A stretch of 29,066 nucleotides of DNA from UBA1450 sp964452355. GTDB lineage: Bacteria > Patescibacteriota > Microgenomatia > UBA1406 > GWC2-37-13. A model generated the notes under the pieces. The model made no database searches. It was not told where the DNA came from and was given only the letters and a program-made list of their open reading frames with translations. The position numbers and the translations under genes were made by a program. Location of the stretch: the NCBI GenBank assembly GCA_964452355.1, contig CAYVKV010000012.1, forward strand, positions 1 to 29,066. The letters run 5' to 3'. Within the stretch, counting starts at the first letter, position 1, and each line of letters opens with the position of its first letter. Below are positions 15,126 to 22,640 of the stretch, piece by piece.

Positions 15126-15131
15126 AGTATA
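15126..15131 (-). promoter_or_regulatory. -10 box of leaderless promoter for the 15119 gene
   Basis: TATACT on the minus strand, exactly 6 nt before the ATG at 15119. It separates this gene from clpB, which ends 45 bp upstream. Confidence 0.5.
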
Positions 15132-15164
15132 TCGTACGTCAAATGTTGTCGTTCTTATTTTTGA

Positions 15165-17306
15165 CTAGTTTGGTTTCTCAATTGATATCTCCACCTTCGC
15201 TCCTTTGTAATCTGCAGAAATCATGTCTCCTGGTTTTATCTTTCCCTCGATGATTTGCAGTGCGATCTCGTCAATGAGCATTTCATTAATAATTCTCTGC
15301 AAGGGCCGTGCACCATAGATAGGATCAAATCCAACCGTTTGAAAATATTTTTTGAGCGGTTGAGAAATGGCAAGTTTGAGATTTTGCTGGGAAAGTCGTT
15401 TGCTCACTTCAGCGATCTGAATATCAAGAATCTCTTTCATCATGCTTTCATTGAGTGGATTGAAAATGACGATCGAATCAAGCCGATTGATAAATTCAGG
15501 TTTAAAGTGTGTTTTTACTCGTTCAATTATGTGTTTATCTCGTTCTTTGGAATTCTTTTCTTTTTCGTAGATATCACTTCCAATATTTGAGGTGAGTATG
15601 ATAATGGTATTTTTAAAATTTATAATATGACCTTTTCCATCGGTCAAATGACCATCATCAAGAATCTGTAAGAATGCATTAAAAACTTGTGGATGTGCTT
15701 TTTCTACTTCATCAAAGAGAATCACCGAATATGGCTTTCGACGGACAAGTTCGGTAAGCTGCCCACCTTCTTCATATCCCACATATCCCGGTGGGGCTCC
15801 CAGAAGTCGTGCGACCGAGTGCTGTTCCTGATATTCGCTCATGTCAATCCGAATCATCGCATGTTCGTCGTTGAAAAGCGTTTGCGCAAGCGCTCGGGCG
15901 GTTTCGGTTTTACCTACCCCCGTTGGTCCCAAGAAAAGAAATGATCCGATTGGTTTGTTTTCATCCTTGAGCCCTGCGCGCGATCTTCGAATAGCGTTTG
16001 AAACCAGTGTAATTGCATGATCTTGACCAACAACGCGTCGGTGGATATCTTTTTCAAGATGACCCAGCTTTTCAGATTCTGATGCAAGTAGGCGCGTGAC
16101 GGGGATTTTTGTCCATCGTGAAACGATCGTTGCGATATCTTCTTCAGTCACTTGCTCCTGAAGGAGTCGTTCTTCTGTGGGGATGTGCCTCCATTTTTCC
16201 TCGAGAATTTTTATTTCTTTTTCAACTTCCGGAATTTTGCCATATTGAAGCTCTGCCGCTTTGTTGAGATCGACATCGCGCTGAGCAAGCTCAAGGTCTG
16301 CCTTCTTTTTATCAAGTTCTACACGACTTTTTTGTAATTGAGAAATCAAATCCTTTTGTTCTTTCCATTTTTTTTGAAGGTCATCAAAGGTGTTTTGAAG
16401 TTGTTTCCGTTCTTCATTCAGTTTCTCTTTTCGTGTTTCAAGACCTTTTTCTCGTTTTAACGCGGCAAGTTCGATATCAAGCTGCATAATGCGTCGCTTT
16501 ATCTCATCAAGCTCGGTTGGCATCGATTCAACTTCGATTTTGACAGAAGCTGCCGCCTCATCAATAAGGTCAATGGCTTTGTCCGGAAGATAGCGATCAG
16601 AAATATATCGTGTTGAAAGGTCTACTGCAGCAATGAGCGCATCATCATTGATCTTAATTCCATGATGGACTTCATATTTTTCTTTGATGCCACGAAGTAT
16701 TGCGAGCGAGTCTTCTTTTGATGGTTCGTCGATAAATACCGGTTGAAACCTGCGTTCAAGAGCTTGGTCCTTTTCAATATATTGGCGATATTCTTTGGTC
16801 GTTGTTGCGCCGATTGACCGAAGTTCTCCGCGAGCAAGTGCTGGTTTGAGCATATTTGATGCATCAACCGCACCTTGCGCACTTCCCGCTCCAACAAGCG
16901 TGTGAAGTTCGTCAATAAACAAGATATATTTTCCTTCAGAGTCAGTGATTTTTTTGATCAAATTTTTGAGTCGTTGTTCAAATTCTCCGCGGTATGCAGC
17001 TCCGGCAAGAAGACCCGCAAGGTCAAGAGACAATACTTCTTTATTTTTTATGGTATCGGGTACATCTCCGTCAATAATTCGTTGTGAAAGGCCTTCAATA
17101 ATTGCGGTTTTTCCCACCCCGGGATCTCCCAGAAGTACAGGATTATTTTTGGTTCGACGAGAAAGAATCTGAATCACCCGTCGAATTTCCTGATCGCGAC
17201 CAATGACCGGGTCAAGTTTTCCTTTTTTGGCAAGATCGGTAAAATTAATGGTATATTTTTCCAGTGGATTTTCATCATCGACTGGTGGTTGATAGTTCAT
17301 TTGCAT
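15165..17306 (-). CDS. clpB: ClpB-type AAA+ disaggregase lacking the N-terminal domain
   Basis: A 713-residue Hsp100 protein. AAA1 has Walker A GDPGVGKT, pore loop AGAAYRGEFE and Walker B ILFIDE. A long coiled-coil middle domain (about 270-390, rich in KxxLxxE heptads) identifies ClpB over ClpC. AAA2 has GPTGVGKT, pore loop PPGYVGYEEGG and VILFDE. The roughly 145-residue Clp-N double repeat is absent: the protein begins with the linker before AAA1, and only 71 bp separate it from msrA, so nothing was lost by a start-codon error. ClpB works with DnaK to extract proteins from aggregates. E. coli makes such a short form by internal initiation; here it is the only form. The promoter carries a CIRCE-like operator. 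Confidence 0.93.
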   Translation of the reverse strand: MQMNYQPPVDDENPLEKYTINFTDLAKKGKLDPVIGRDQEIRRVIQILSRRTKNNPVLLGDPGVGKTAIIEGLSQRIIDGDVPDTIKNKEVLSLDLAGLLAGAAYRGEFEQRLKNLIKKITDSEGKYILFIDELHTLVGAGSAQGAVDASNMLKPALARGELRSIGATTTKEYRQYIEKDQALERRFQPVFIDEPSKEDSLAILRGIKEKYEVHHGIKINDDALIAAVDLSTRYISDRYLPDKAIDLIDEAAASVKIEVESMPTELDEIKRRIMQLDIELAALKREKGLETRKEKLNEERKQLQNTFDDLQKKWKEQKDLISQLQKSRVELDKKKADLELAQRDVDLNKAAELQYGKIPEVEKEIKILEEKWRHIPTEERLLQEQVTEEDIATIVSRWTKIPVTRLLASESEKLGHLEKDIHRRVVGQDHAITLVSNAIRRSRAGLKDENKPIGSFLFLGPTGVGKTETARALAQTLFNDEHAMIRIDMSEYQEQHSVARLLGAPPGYVGYEEGGQLTELVRRKPYSVILFDEVEKAHPQVFNAFLQILDDGHLTDGKGHIINFKNTIIILTSNIGSDIYEKEKNSKERDKHIIERVKTHFKPEFINRLDSIVIFNPLNESMMKEILDIQIAEVSKRLSQQNLKLAISQPLKKYFQTVGFDPIYGARPLQRIINEMLIDEIALQIIEGKIKPGDMISADYKGAKVEISIEKPN

Positions 17307-17313
17307 ACGTCAA

Positions 17314-17342
17314 ATTAGCAATTGATATCTGTGTCTGCTAAT
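17314..17342 (-). promoter_or_regulatory. CIRCE-like HrcA operator at clpB
   Basis: An inverted repeat ATTAGCA-N15-TGCTAAT. CIRCE is TTAGCACTC-N9-GAGTGCTAA, so the outer six bases and the exact 15-nt separation are kept while the inner triplets (GAC and AAT in place of CTC and GAG) are degenerate. It lies immediately downstream of the -10 box, over the expected transcription start, which is the normal CIRCE position. Heat-shock repression by HrcA is inferred; no hrcA gene is in the window. Confidence 0.6.
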
Positions 17343-17371
17343 ATTATAGAAAGAAGATTCTATAAATTCAA
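17343..17371 (-). promoter_or_regulatory. Sigma-A-type promoter of clpB
   Basis: TTGAAT (17366-17371), a 17-nt spacer and consensus TATAAT (17343-17348) on the minus strand. It starts transcription about 30 nt before the ATG at 17306, inside the CIRCE-like repeat. The spacer between msrA and clpB holds only these elements. Confidence 0.65.
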
Positions 17372-17377
17372 GTCCTT

Positions 17378-17905
17378 TTACTTAAGCGTCTCTTTCATTT
17401 TTTTGAGCTTTTCAATCTTGGGATCGATGATGATACGGCAGTAGGGGAAGTCGGTGTTATTCTGATAAAAATTCTGATGATATGCCTCTGCGGGATAAAA
17501 GTCGACAAATGCAACGATTTCAGTCAAAATGGGATTTTCATACAAGCGCTGTGCTTGCTTTTTGGATTGTTCGGCGATAACTTTTTGCTCTTTGGTGTGA
17601 TACAAAATGATTGATCGATATGCAGTCCCCACGTCGTAATCCTGACGATTGAGAAGTGTTGGGTTATGAAGCTGCCAAAAGACCGAAAGAATCGTTTCAT
17701 ACACGATTATTTCTGGGTCAAATTCGATTTGAATCACTTCCGCATGTCCCGTATCTCCGCTACATACTTGTTCATAGGTAGGGTTCGTTACCTGACCACC
17801 GGAAAATCCTGAGGTTACTTTTGAGATTCCTGCAAGCTGCAGATAGATTGCTTCTGAACACCAGAAGCAGCCCATTCCCAGAGTAGTTTTTTCAAGCGAT
17901 GACAT
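17378..17905 (-). CDS. msrA: Peptide-methionine (S)-S-oxide reductase
   Basis: A 175-residue MsrA that reduces the S-epimer of methionine sulfoxide in proteins. The catalytic motif GCFWC has C13 as nucleophile (LGMGCFWCSEAI), followed by GFSGG, the GHAEVIQIEFDP block, LLNRQDYDVGTAYRSIILYHT and YPAEAYHQNFYQNN. Only the single-domain form is present, with no fused MsrB. It starts 6 nt after the yidD stop, so yidD-msrA is one operon. No Shine-Dalgarno precedes the ATG. Confidence 0.96.
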   Translation of the reverse strand: MSSLEKTTLGMGCFWCSEAIYLQLAGISKVTSGFSGGQVTNPTYEQVCSGDTGHAEVIQIEFDPEIIVYETILSVFWQLHNPTLLNRQDYDVGTAYRSIILYHTKEQKVIAEQSKKQAQRLYENPILTEIVAFVDFYPAEAYHQNFYQNNTDFPYCRIIIDPKIEKLKKMKETLK

Positions 17906-17911
17906 AGGTAA

Positions 17912-18148
17912 TTATTTTACTGGATCGTATCCTCCTTTATTCCACGGATGACAGCGCATTATTCTTTTTAATCCAATCCACAATCCCTTGAAGCTTCCAT
18001 ATTTTTCTACTGCGGCATAGGTATATCGCGAACAGGTTGGTTCAAAACGACAGACTGAATCGGTCATGAATAATGTTTTAAATAATTCATTGTGAAAAAA
18101 AGAAGTTTTTTGATATGAACGAATACAAGAGAGAATGATCGGTTTCAT
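17912..18148 (-). CDS. yidD: Membrane protein insertion efficiency factor YidD
   Basis: 78 residues with the complete family signature: VCRFEPTCSRYTYAAVEKYG, GLWIGLKRIMRCHPWNKGGYDPV. YidD proteins are amphipathic, membrane-associated and aid YidC-dependent insertion. The gene usually sits between rnpA and yidC; here it is paired with msrA and divergent from trmD over 60 bp, so the classical cluster is broken. A weak TTTAAT lies 5 nt before the ATG. Confidence 0.95.
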   Translation of the reverse strand: MKPIILSCIRSYQKTSFFHNELFKTLFMTDSVCRFEPTCSRYTYAAVEKYGSFKGLWIGLKRIMRCHPWNKGGYDPVK

Positions 18149-18196
18149 ATCGAATTAAATCCGAATAACATGATCGGCGTTGTCACTTTCAACCAG

Positions 18197-18202
18197 TATA
18201 AT
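18197..18202 (+). promoter_or_regulatory. -10 box of leaderless promoter for trmD
   Basis: Consensus TATAAT exactly 6 nt before the ATG at 18209. The longer reading frame that begins at 18170 runs through this box and is therefore not used. Confidence 0.6.
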
Positions 18203-18208
18203 TGTAAC

Positions 18209-18967
18209 ATGAAGATTTCTGTGATTACCTTATTTCCCGATATGATTTCAGGATTTTTAAATGAAAGTATCCTAAAGCGAGCACAGGAAAAAAAGCTTGT
18301 TGAAATTGAAATAGTGAATCTTCGTGAATTTGCCAAAGATTCTTATGGCACAGTTGATGATCGTCCCTATGGTGGTGGGGCGGGTATGGTGATGCGTGCT
18401 GATGTTTTAGATGAAGCCATAAAAAAAGTCAAAGATTCAAACTCAACGGTTTTATTAACCAGTGCAAAAGGAAAAACCTATACTCAAGCAAAAGCCCAAG
18501 AACTATCTAAGCATCATCACATTGTGGTTATTGCCGGACATTATGAAGGGGTTGACGAACGCGTGATGACGCAGATTGATGAAGAGATATCAATTGGAGA
18601 CTATGTACTTACGGGCGGCGAAATTCCCGCTGCGGTGATCATCGACTCAGTTGTAAGACTTCTTCCCGGTGTATTGAAAAAAGATGGCGCTACAGAAGAA
18701 GAAAGCTTTTATGAAGTGTCGGTCCAAGAACTTATCGAAGTTGTGGGTGAAACGGAAATTCTTGCAAAACTTCGAAAGAATGGTATCACAAAAGTGCAAC
18801 TGCTTGAATACCCGCAGTACACGAGACCAGAAGAATATGATGGAAGAAAAGCACCCGAAGAACTGCTTTCAGGTGATCATGAAAAGATTCGAAAATACCG
18901 ACTGACAAAAGCATATGAAGAAACAAAAACAAAAAGACCTGATCTGCTTGACATCAAAAAGGCGTGA
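18209..18967 (+). CDS. trmD: tRNA (guanine-37-N1)-methyltransferase
   Basis: A 252-residue SPOUT-class (trefoil-knot) methyltransferase that makes m1G37 in tRNAs reading CNN and some other codons, preventing +1 frameshifts. Signatures are MKISVITLFPDMISGFLNESIL, DDRPYGGGAGMVMR, the SAM-binding knot IAGHYEGVDERV and SIGDYVLTGGE, and PQYTRPEEYDGRKAPEELLSGDHEKIRKYR. A substrate is present in the window: tRNA-Pro(TGG) has G37. The usual neighbours rpsP, rimM and rplS are absent. I start at MKISVIT, 6 nt after a TATAAT. Confidence 0.97.
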   Translation: MKISVITLFPDMISGFLNESILKRAQEKKLVEIEIVNLREFAKDSYGTVDDRPYGGGAGMVMRADVLDEAIKKVKDSNSTVLLTSAKGKTYTQAKAQELSKHHHIVVIAGHYEGVDERVMTQIDEEISIGDYVLTGGEIPAAVIIDSVVRLLPGVLKKDGATEEESFYEVSVQELIEVVGETEILAKLRKNGITKVQLLEYPQYTRPEEYDGRKAPEELLSGDHEKIRKYRLTKAYEETKTKRPDLLDIKKA

Positions 18968-19004
18968 TGTAATATGAATATGTTTTATATCCGATAAATA
19001 CTTT

Positions 19005-19694
19005 ATGATTGTCGTAACAAATATTGTAAAAAAATTTGGTCAAACTCACGCCGTTGATGGTATCTCTTTTCAAGCAAAGAAAGGCGAAATCATCGGGTTT
19101 TTGGGACCAAATGGGGCGGGAAAAACGACCACGATGCGTCTTATTCTTGGACTTCTCAAGCCAACTTCAGGATCAATCACCATACAAAAAGTTGATCCGA
19201 TCAAGCAGAGACTTGATGTGCTTCCACAAATAGGATATCTTCCAGAAAATAATCCGCTGTATGGAGAGATGAAAGTAAGAGAATATCTTGATTTTGTCGC
19301 CCAAATGAAAAGTATCGACAACCCATCAGAGATTGATGAAGTAATTGCACAAGTGAGCATTGATGAAAAGTCCGAGTCAAAAATTGATGAACTTTCTCGT
19401 GGATATAAACAACGGGTGGGACTTGCTGCCGCACTTCTGGGCGATCCGACACTTTTGATTCTTGACGAACCAACTTCTGGTCTTGATCCTTTGGAACAAG
19501 ACAAGATTAAAGCTTTGATAAAAAAAGTAGCGAAAAAAAAGACGGTTATTTTTTCAACTCATATCCTTTCTGAGGTTGAAGATATTGCAAATCGCTTGAT
19601 CATTATTAATCGGGGAGAAATTGTGTATGATGGCAAAAAGCCGGCACGAAAAGGAAGTGTTGAAACGTTATTCAAGAAATTAGTGAAATCATAA
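19005..19694 (+). CDS. ABC transporter ATP-binding protein (GldA/CcmA-like)
   Basis: A 229-residue ATPase: Walker A GPNGAGKTT (34-42), Q-loop in IGYLPENNPLY, signature LSRGYKQRVGLAAALLGDP (an LSRGY variant usual in ABC-2 exporters), Walker B LLILDEPTSGLDP, and switch His in STHIL. It energises the ABC-2 permease encoded 5 nt downstream, with the GldG-like auxiliary protein completing the set. It follows trmD by 37 nt and could share its transcript. The substrate is unknown. Confidence 0.9.
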   Translation: MIVVTNIVKKFGQTHAVDGISFQAKKGEIIGFLGPNGAGKTTTMRLILGLLKPTSGSITIQKVDPIKQRLDVLPQIGYLPENNPLYGEMKVREYLDFVAQMKSIDNPSEIDEVIAQVSIDEKSESKIDELSRGYKQRVGLAAALLGDPTLLILDEPTSGLDPLEQDKIKALIKKVAKKKTVIFSTHILSEVEDIANRLIIINRGEIVYDGKKPARKGSVETLFKKLVKS

Positions 19695-19699
19695 GTAAT

Positions 19700-20416
19700 A
19701 TGAAAGCGTTATTCAAAAAAGAAATTCAGTTTTATCTCAATAATCCATTAGGCTACATTACCTTAGTACTTTTTGGGGTGTTTGCAAACTTTATGTTTGT
19801 GAAAGATGTTTTTGTCTATGGATCAGCTTCGATGCGGCCATTTTTTGAGATATTGCCGTGGCTTTTTATGATTTTTGTTCCGGCGCTTTCTATGAGATTG
19901 TTTGCGGAGGAACGCCGCACAAACACATTGGAGCTCTTACTCAGTCTGCCCATTTCTGAAATGCAGATTGTTATTTCAAAGTTTTTAGCAACACTTGCCA
20001 TGACCGCACTTGGATTAGTGCTTACATTGGGTCTTCCTATTTCAATGTATGCACTCACTCAACAAGCTGGGGCGCGGATTTATTTACCTGAAGTGTTTGT
20101 TGGGTACTTTGGACAACTCCTTCTTGCATCAGGTTTTATTGCCATATCGTTGTTTTATTCAGTGAAAACAAAAAATCAGATTGTTGCCTTTTTGGGATCG
20201 GCGATAACATTATTTTTTCTCATCATTTTTTCCACTGACTTTGCGGCAAGTGTTTTTCCTCAAATCTTGCAAGAAATATTGAACTATCTGAGCCCAGTGA
20301 CACAGGTTGACAACTTCATAAAAGGAGTTCTTGACGTACGATCGATCTTTTACTTTGTGAGCGTGTCCGTGTTATTTCTCTTTTTGACCGTTGTTGACTT
20401 AGAAAAACGACCATAA
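19700..20416 (+). CDS. ABC-2 type permease (GldF-like)
   Basis: A 238-residue protein with about six membrane helices, beginning MKALFKKEIQFYLNNPLGYITLVLFGVF, the typical cytoplasmic-helix entry of ABC-2 permeases. ERRTNTLELLLSLPISEMQIVISKFLA is the coupling region that contacts the ATPase. It sits between the ATPase (5-nt gap) and the GldG-like gene (1-nt gap). GldF-GldG pairs are best known from Bacteroidetes gliding but occur widely; a gliding role is not implied here. Confidence 0.88.
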   Translation: MKALFKKEIQFYLNNPLGYITLVLFGVFANFMFVKDVFVYGSASMRPFFEILPWLFMIFVPALSMRLFAEERRTNTLELLLSLPISEMQIVISKFLATLAMTALGLVLTLGLPISMYALTQQAGARIYLPEVFVGYFGQLLLASGFIAISLFYSVKTKNQIVAFLGSAITLFFLIIFSTDFAASVFPQILQEILNYLSPVTQVDNFIKGVLDVRSIFYFVSVSVLFLFLTVVDLEKRP

Positions 20417-20417
20417 T

Positions 20418-21998
20418 ATGAAACCAATCATCACCTTTTTCAAAAAAATTCGATTTCCAAAAACAGTTGCGCGAGTCAATTTTGTACAGATGTTTGGATT
20501 GTATCGGTTTAAAACAAGTGCGATCGTCCTAACGTCAATCGTGATCTTTTTGGTTTCGAATATGATGCTTTCATTTGTTTCACTTCGACTTGATCTTTCA
20601 AATGGAAAGGCATATACCCTTTCGGAATCCACCAAAAAAATGGTCAAAGATTTAAGTTCAGCAGCTGAAATAAAATTGTATATCTCAAAAAATCTTCCTG
20701 CTCGTCTGCAGCCGCTCAAGCGAGAAGTCGTAGATATACTCAGAGAATTTGAACGAAGCAGCGGGAACATGACGCTGACCATCAATGAGTTCAATCCCGA
20801 TGAAGATCTTGCAATCTCGCAAGAAGCACAAGAGCTTGGAATCGTACCGATTCCTATTCGAGAACAAGCGCAGAGCGAGGTGTCTTTGACCGAAATATAT
20901 TTTGGCCTTGCGATAAACTACAACGACAAACAAAGTGTATTAGCACAATCTCTAGACGTAGAAAATCTTGAGTACAATGTCACCTCAGCGCTTTATCAGA
21001 TGACGCGTGAGAAGCTCCCAAAAATTGCGGTGATGGGAATTCCCGACAGTTTTAATCCTCAACAAGATTCACTTGGTGTTTTCAAGCAAGTTGCCGGACG
21101 ACTTTTTGATGTTCAGATTATCACAACGCCACAATTATTTGGTAAAGAAGAATTGAATACCGAGGAGGAGCCATTTACGATTGATCCAGACGTGAATACA
21201 TTGGTAGTGATCGATTCACCAACTACTGATTTTACCAAACAAGAACTTGCGGAAATTGAAAAATATGCTGCAAAAGGAAATGTAATATTCATGCTCAATG
21301 GAGTAACTCTTGGGGATACATTGACAACAGGAGCAGGCGAAGCGGGGCTTATTGAACTTATCAAAAAGTATGGCATTTCAGTTGAGCCAAATCTCATTCT
21401 TTCCGGTCGATCAGAGTTTGTAAACTTAGGTGGTGGAGGGTTTTCGCTCCTTGTTCCGTATCCATTGTGGATATGGACCAGTGATTTTTCATCAGAAAAA
21501 AGTCTCTTTACGGGAGTGGGTAGAGTCACCTTTCCCTGGGCATCAACGGTTTCTGCAAAAGAGAGGAATGGATACACTCCGCAAGAAATTATTTTCACGG
21601 GAAAAGAATCATGGGAGCAAAAAGATATCTTTATTCTCGATCCACAAAAAATTGAAGAGCCTTCAAAAGAGGAGCTCAAGATATTTCCTGTTGCGGTTGA
21701 AAGCACTAAAAAAGATGCAGGAAACATCATGGTACTTGGATCTGCGCGATTTATCCTCAGTAACTATCTTTCTCAAGAGTCTCAGAACTTAGAATTCATC
21801 CTGAATGTTTTGGGTGACTACGCTTCAGATGGCGCCTTGAGCGGAATCAGTAGCCGTGCGGTAAATTTATATCCACTTCCAGAACTTCCTGAAAACGTAC
21901 AGGAGTTTTATAAATATGCAAATATCATCGTTCTTCCCGGAATATTTGCGCTTTACGGAATGTGGCGATTGTGGAAGCGAAATCAATCACGCGGATAA
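20418..21998 (+). CDS. GldG-like ABC auxiliary protein
   Basis: A 526-residue protein with an N-terminal membrane helix (about 34-55), then RLDLSNGKAYTLSESTKKMVKDLSSAAEIKLYISKNLP, the entry sequence of the GldG/ABC-auxiliary family (PF09822), a large extracytoplasmic domain with a conserved VVIDSPTTDFTKQELAEIEKYAAKGNVIFMLNG segment (DUF4350-like Rossmann part), and a C-terminal helix and basic tail (NIIVLPGIFALYGMWRLWKRN). It should act outside the membrane with the permease. Transcribed with the ATPase and permease. Its end overlaps the convergent Nudix gene by 16 bp. Confidence 0.88.
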   Translation: MKPIITFFKKIRFPKTVARVNFVQMFGLYRFKTSAIVLTSIVIFLVSNMMLSFVSLRLDLSNGKAYTLSESTKKMVKDLSSAAEIKLYISKNLPARLQPLKREVVDILREFERSSGNMTLTINEFNPDEDLAISQEAQELGIVPIPIREQAQSEVSLTEIYFGLAINYNDKQSVLAQSLDVENLEYNVTSALYQMTREKLPKIAVMGIPDSFNPQQDSLGVFKQVAGRLFDVQIITTPQLFGKEELNTEEEPFTIDPDVNTLVVIDSPTTDFTKQELAEIEKYAAKGNVIFMLNGVTLGDTLTTGAGEAGLIELIKKYGISVEPNLILSGRSEFVNLGGGGFSLLVPYPLWIWTSDFSSEKSLFTGVGRVTFPWASTVSAKERNGYTPQEIIFTGKESWEQKDIFILDPQKIEEPSKEELKIFPVAVESTKKDAGNIMVLGSARFILSNYLSQESQNLEFILNVLGDYASDGALSGISSRAVNLYPLPELPENVQEFYKYANIIVLPGIFALYGMWRLWKRNQSRG

Positions 21999-22504
21999 TA
22001 TTCTTTCAAAAAATCTTTCAATCCTTGGAATGCCAATTTATCATATGGAATGTTTGTTGGTGAGATGAAGAGAAAATCCTCAACGTCATCTGCGGGAACA
22101 ATAGGTGAATTTTCAGGAAGCTCTGCACGATACATCATATTGATAGTTCGACCATCAATATTTCCATATGAATATTCATCAACCGATGATCCAAGATAGA
22201 TGAGGTCTTTTACAGAAATGTGAATACCAAGTTCTTCTTCAACCTCTCGTACTATCCCGTCTTCAAGTGTTTCATTAATATCGATAAATCCACCGGGAAG
22301 ATCAAGCATGCCTTTTTTTGGGTCATTTTTTCGAACAACAAACAATATTTCTTCTTTTGAGTTTATGAGAAGAATTGCGGTTGTGGGTTTGGGATTTATG
22401 TAAAATTGCAGATGACAAGCGCTACATTCCAATAAGTTTGGTAATTTTTTTATAAATTTTGATCCACAATTTGGACAAAAAGTGTAGTCAATTTCTTTGA
22501 TCAT
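21983..22504 (-). CDS. Nudix hydrolase with N-terminal zinc ribbon
   Basis: 173 residues: a zinc ribbon of two CxxC knuckles (FCPNCG and ECSACH, about 10-33) followed by a Nudix fold with a complete box GGFIDINETLEDGIVREVEEELGI (GX5EX7REUXEEXGU pattern). The ribbon-plus-Nudix layout is that of NudC-type NADH pyrophosphatases and related ADP-ribose or nucleotide-sugar hydrolases, but the NudC SQPWPFPxS motif is absent, so the substrate is open. TATACT lies 6 nt before the ATG. Its tail overlaps the gldG-like gene. Confidence 0.9.
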   Translation of the reverse strand: MIKEIDYTFCPNCGSKFIKKLPNLLECSACHLQFYINPKPTTAILLINSKEEILFVVRKNDPKKGMLDLPGGFIDINETLEDGIVREVEEELGIHISVKDLIYLGSSVDEYSYGNIDGRTINMMYRAELPENSPIVPADDVEDFLFISPTNIPYDKLAFQGLKDFLKEYYPRD

Positions 22505-22510
22505 GGGTTA

Positions 22511-22516
22511 AGTATA
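22511..22516 (-). promoter_or_regulatory. -10 box of leaderless promoter for the Nudix gene
   Basis: TATACT on the minus strand, 6 nt before the ATG at 22504, next to the left arm of an inverted repeat. Confidence 0.5.
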
Positions 22517-22615
22517 GTTGAAAAATAGATTCTGCCCTCGCTTATCCTCCCGTTAGTGCTCACTTCGCTCCGCGCTGTCGGGAACCCTCCAGCTCGGCCA
22601 CCTATTTTTTCAGCT
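22516..22615. repeat. GC-rich insert bounded by imperfect inverted repeats
   Basis: About 13-14 bp ends (22516-22528 and 22602-22615) form an inverted repeat with one substitution and one indel. They enclose 73 bp that are much more GC-rich than the surroundings and contain a CCCG/CGGG-bounded fold. It fills the divergent spacer between the Nudix and gltX promoters. It could be a small non-autonomous mobile element or a structured regulatory sequence. Confidence 0.4.
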
Positions 22616-22627
22616 GAACTTATATTG

Positions 22628-22633
22628 TATACT
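22628..22633 (+). promoter_or_regulatory. -10 box of leaderless promoter for gltX
   Basis: TATACT, 7 nt before the ATG at 22641. Confidence 0.5.
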
Positions 22634-22640
22634 ATCACAC

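Noticed and set aside
18170..18208. 13-residue N-terminal extension of trmD
   Set aside because: A TATAAT lies inside it, and TrmD proteins start at the MKISVIT strand.
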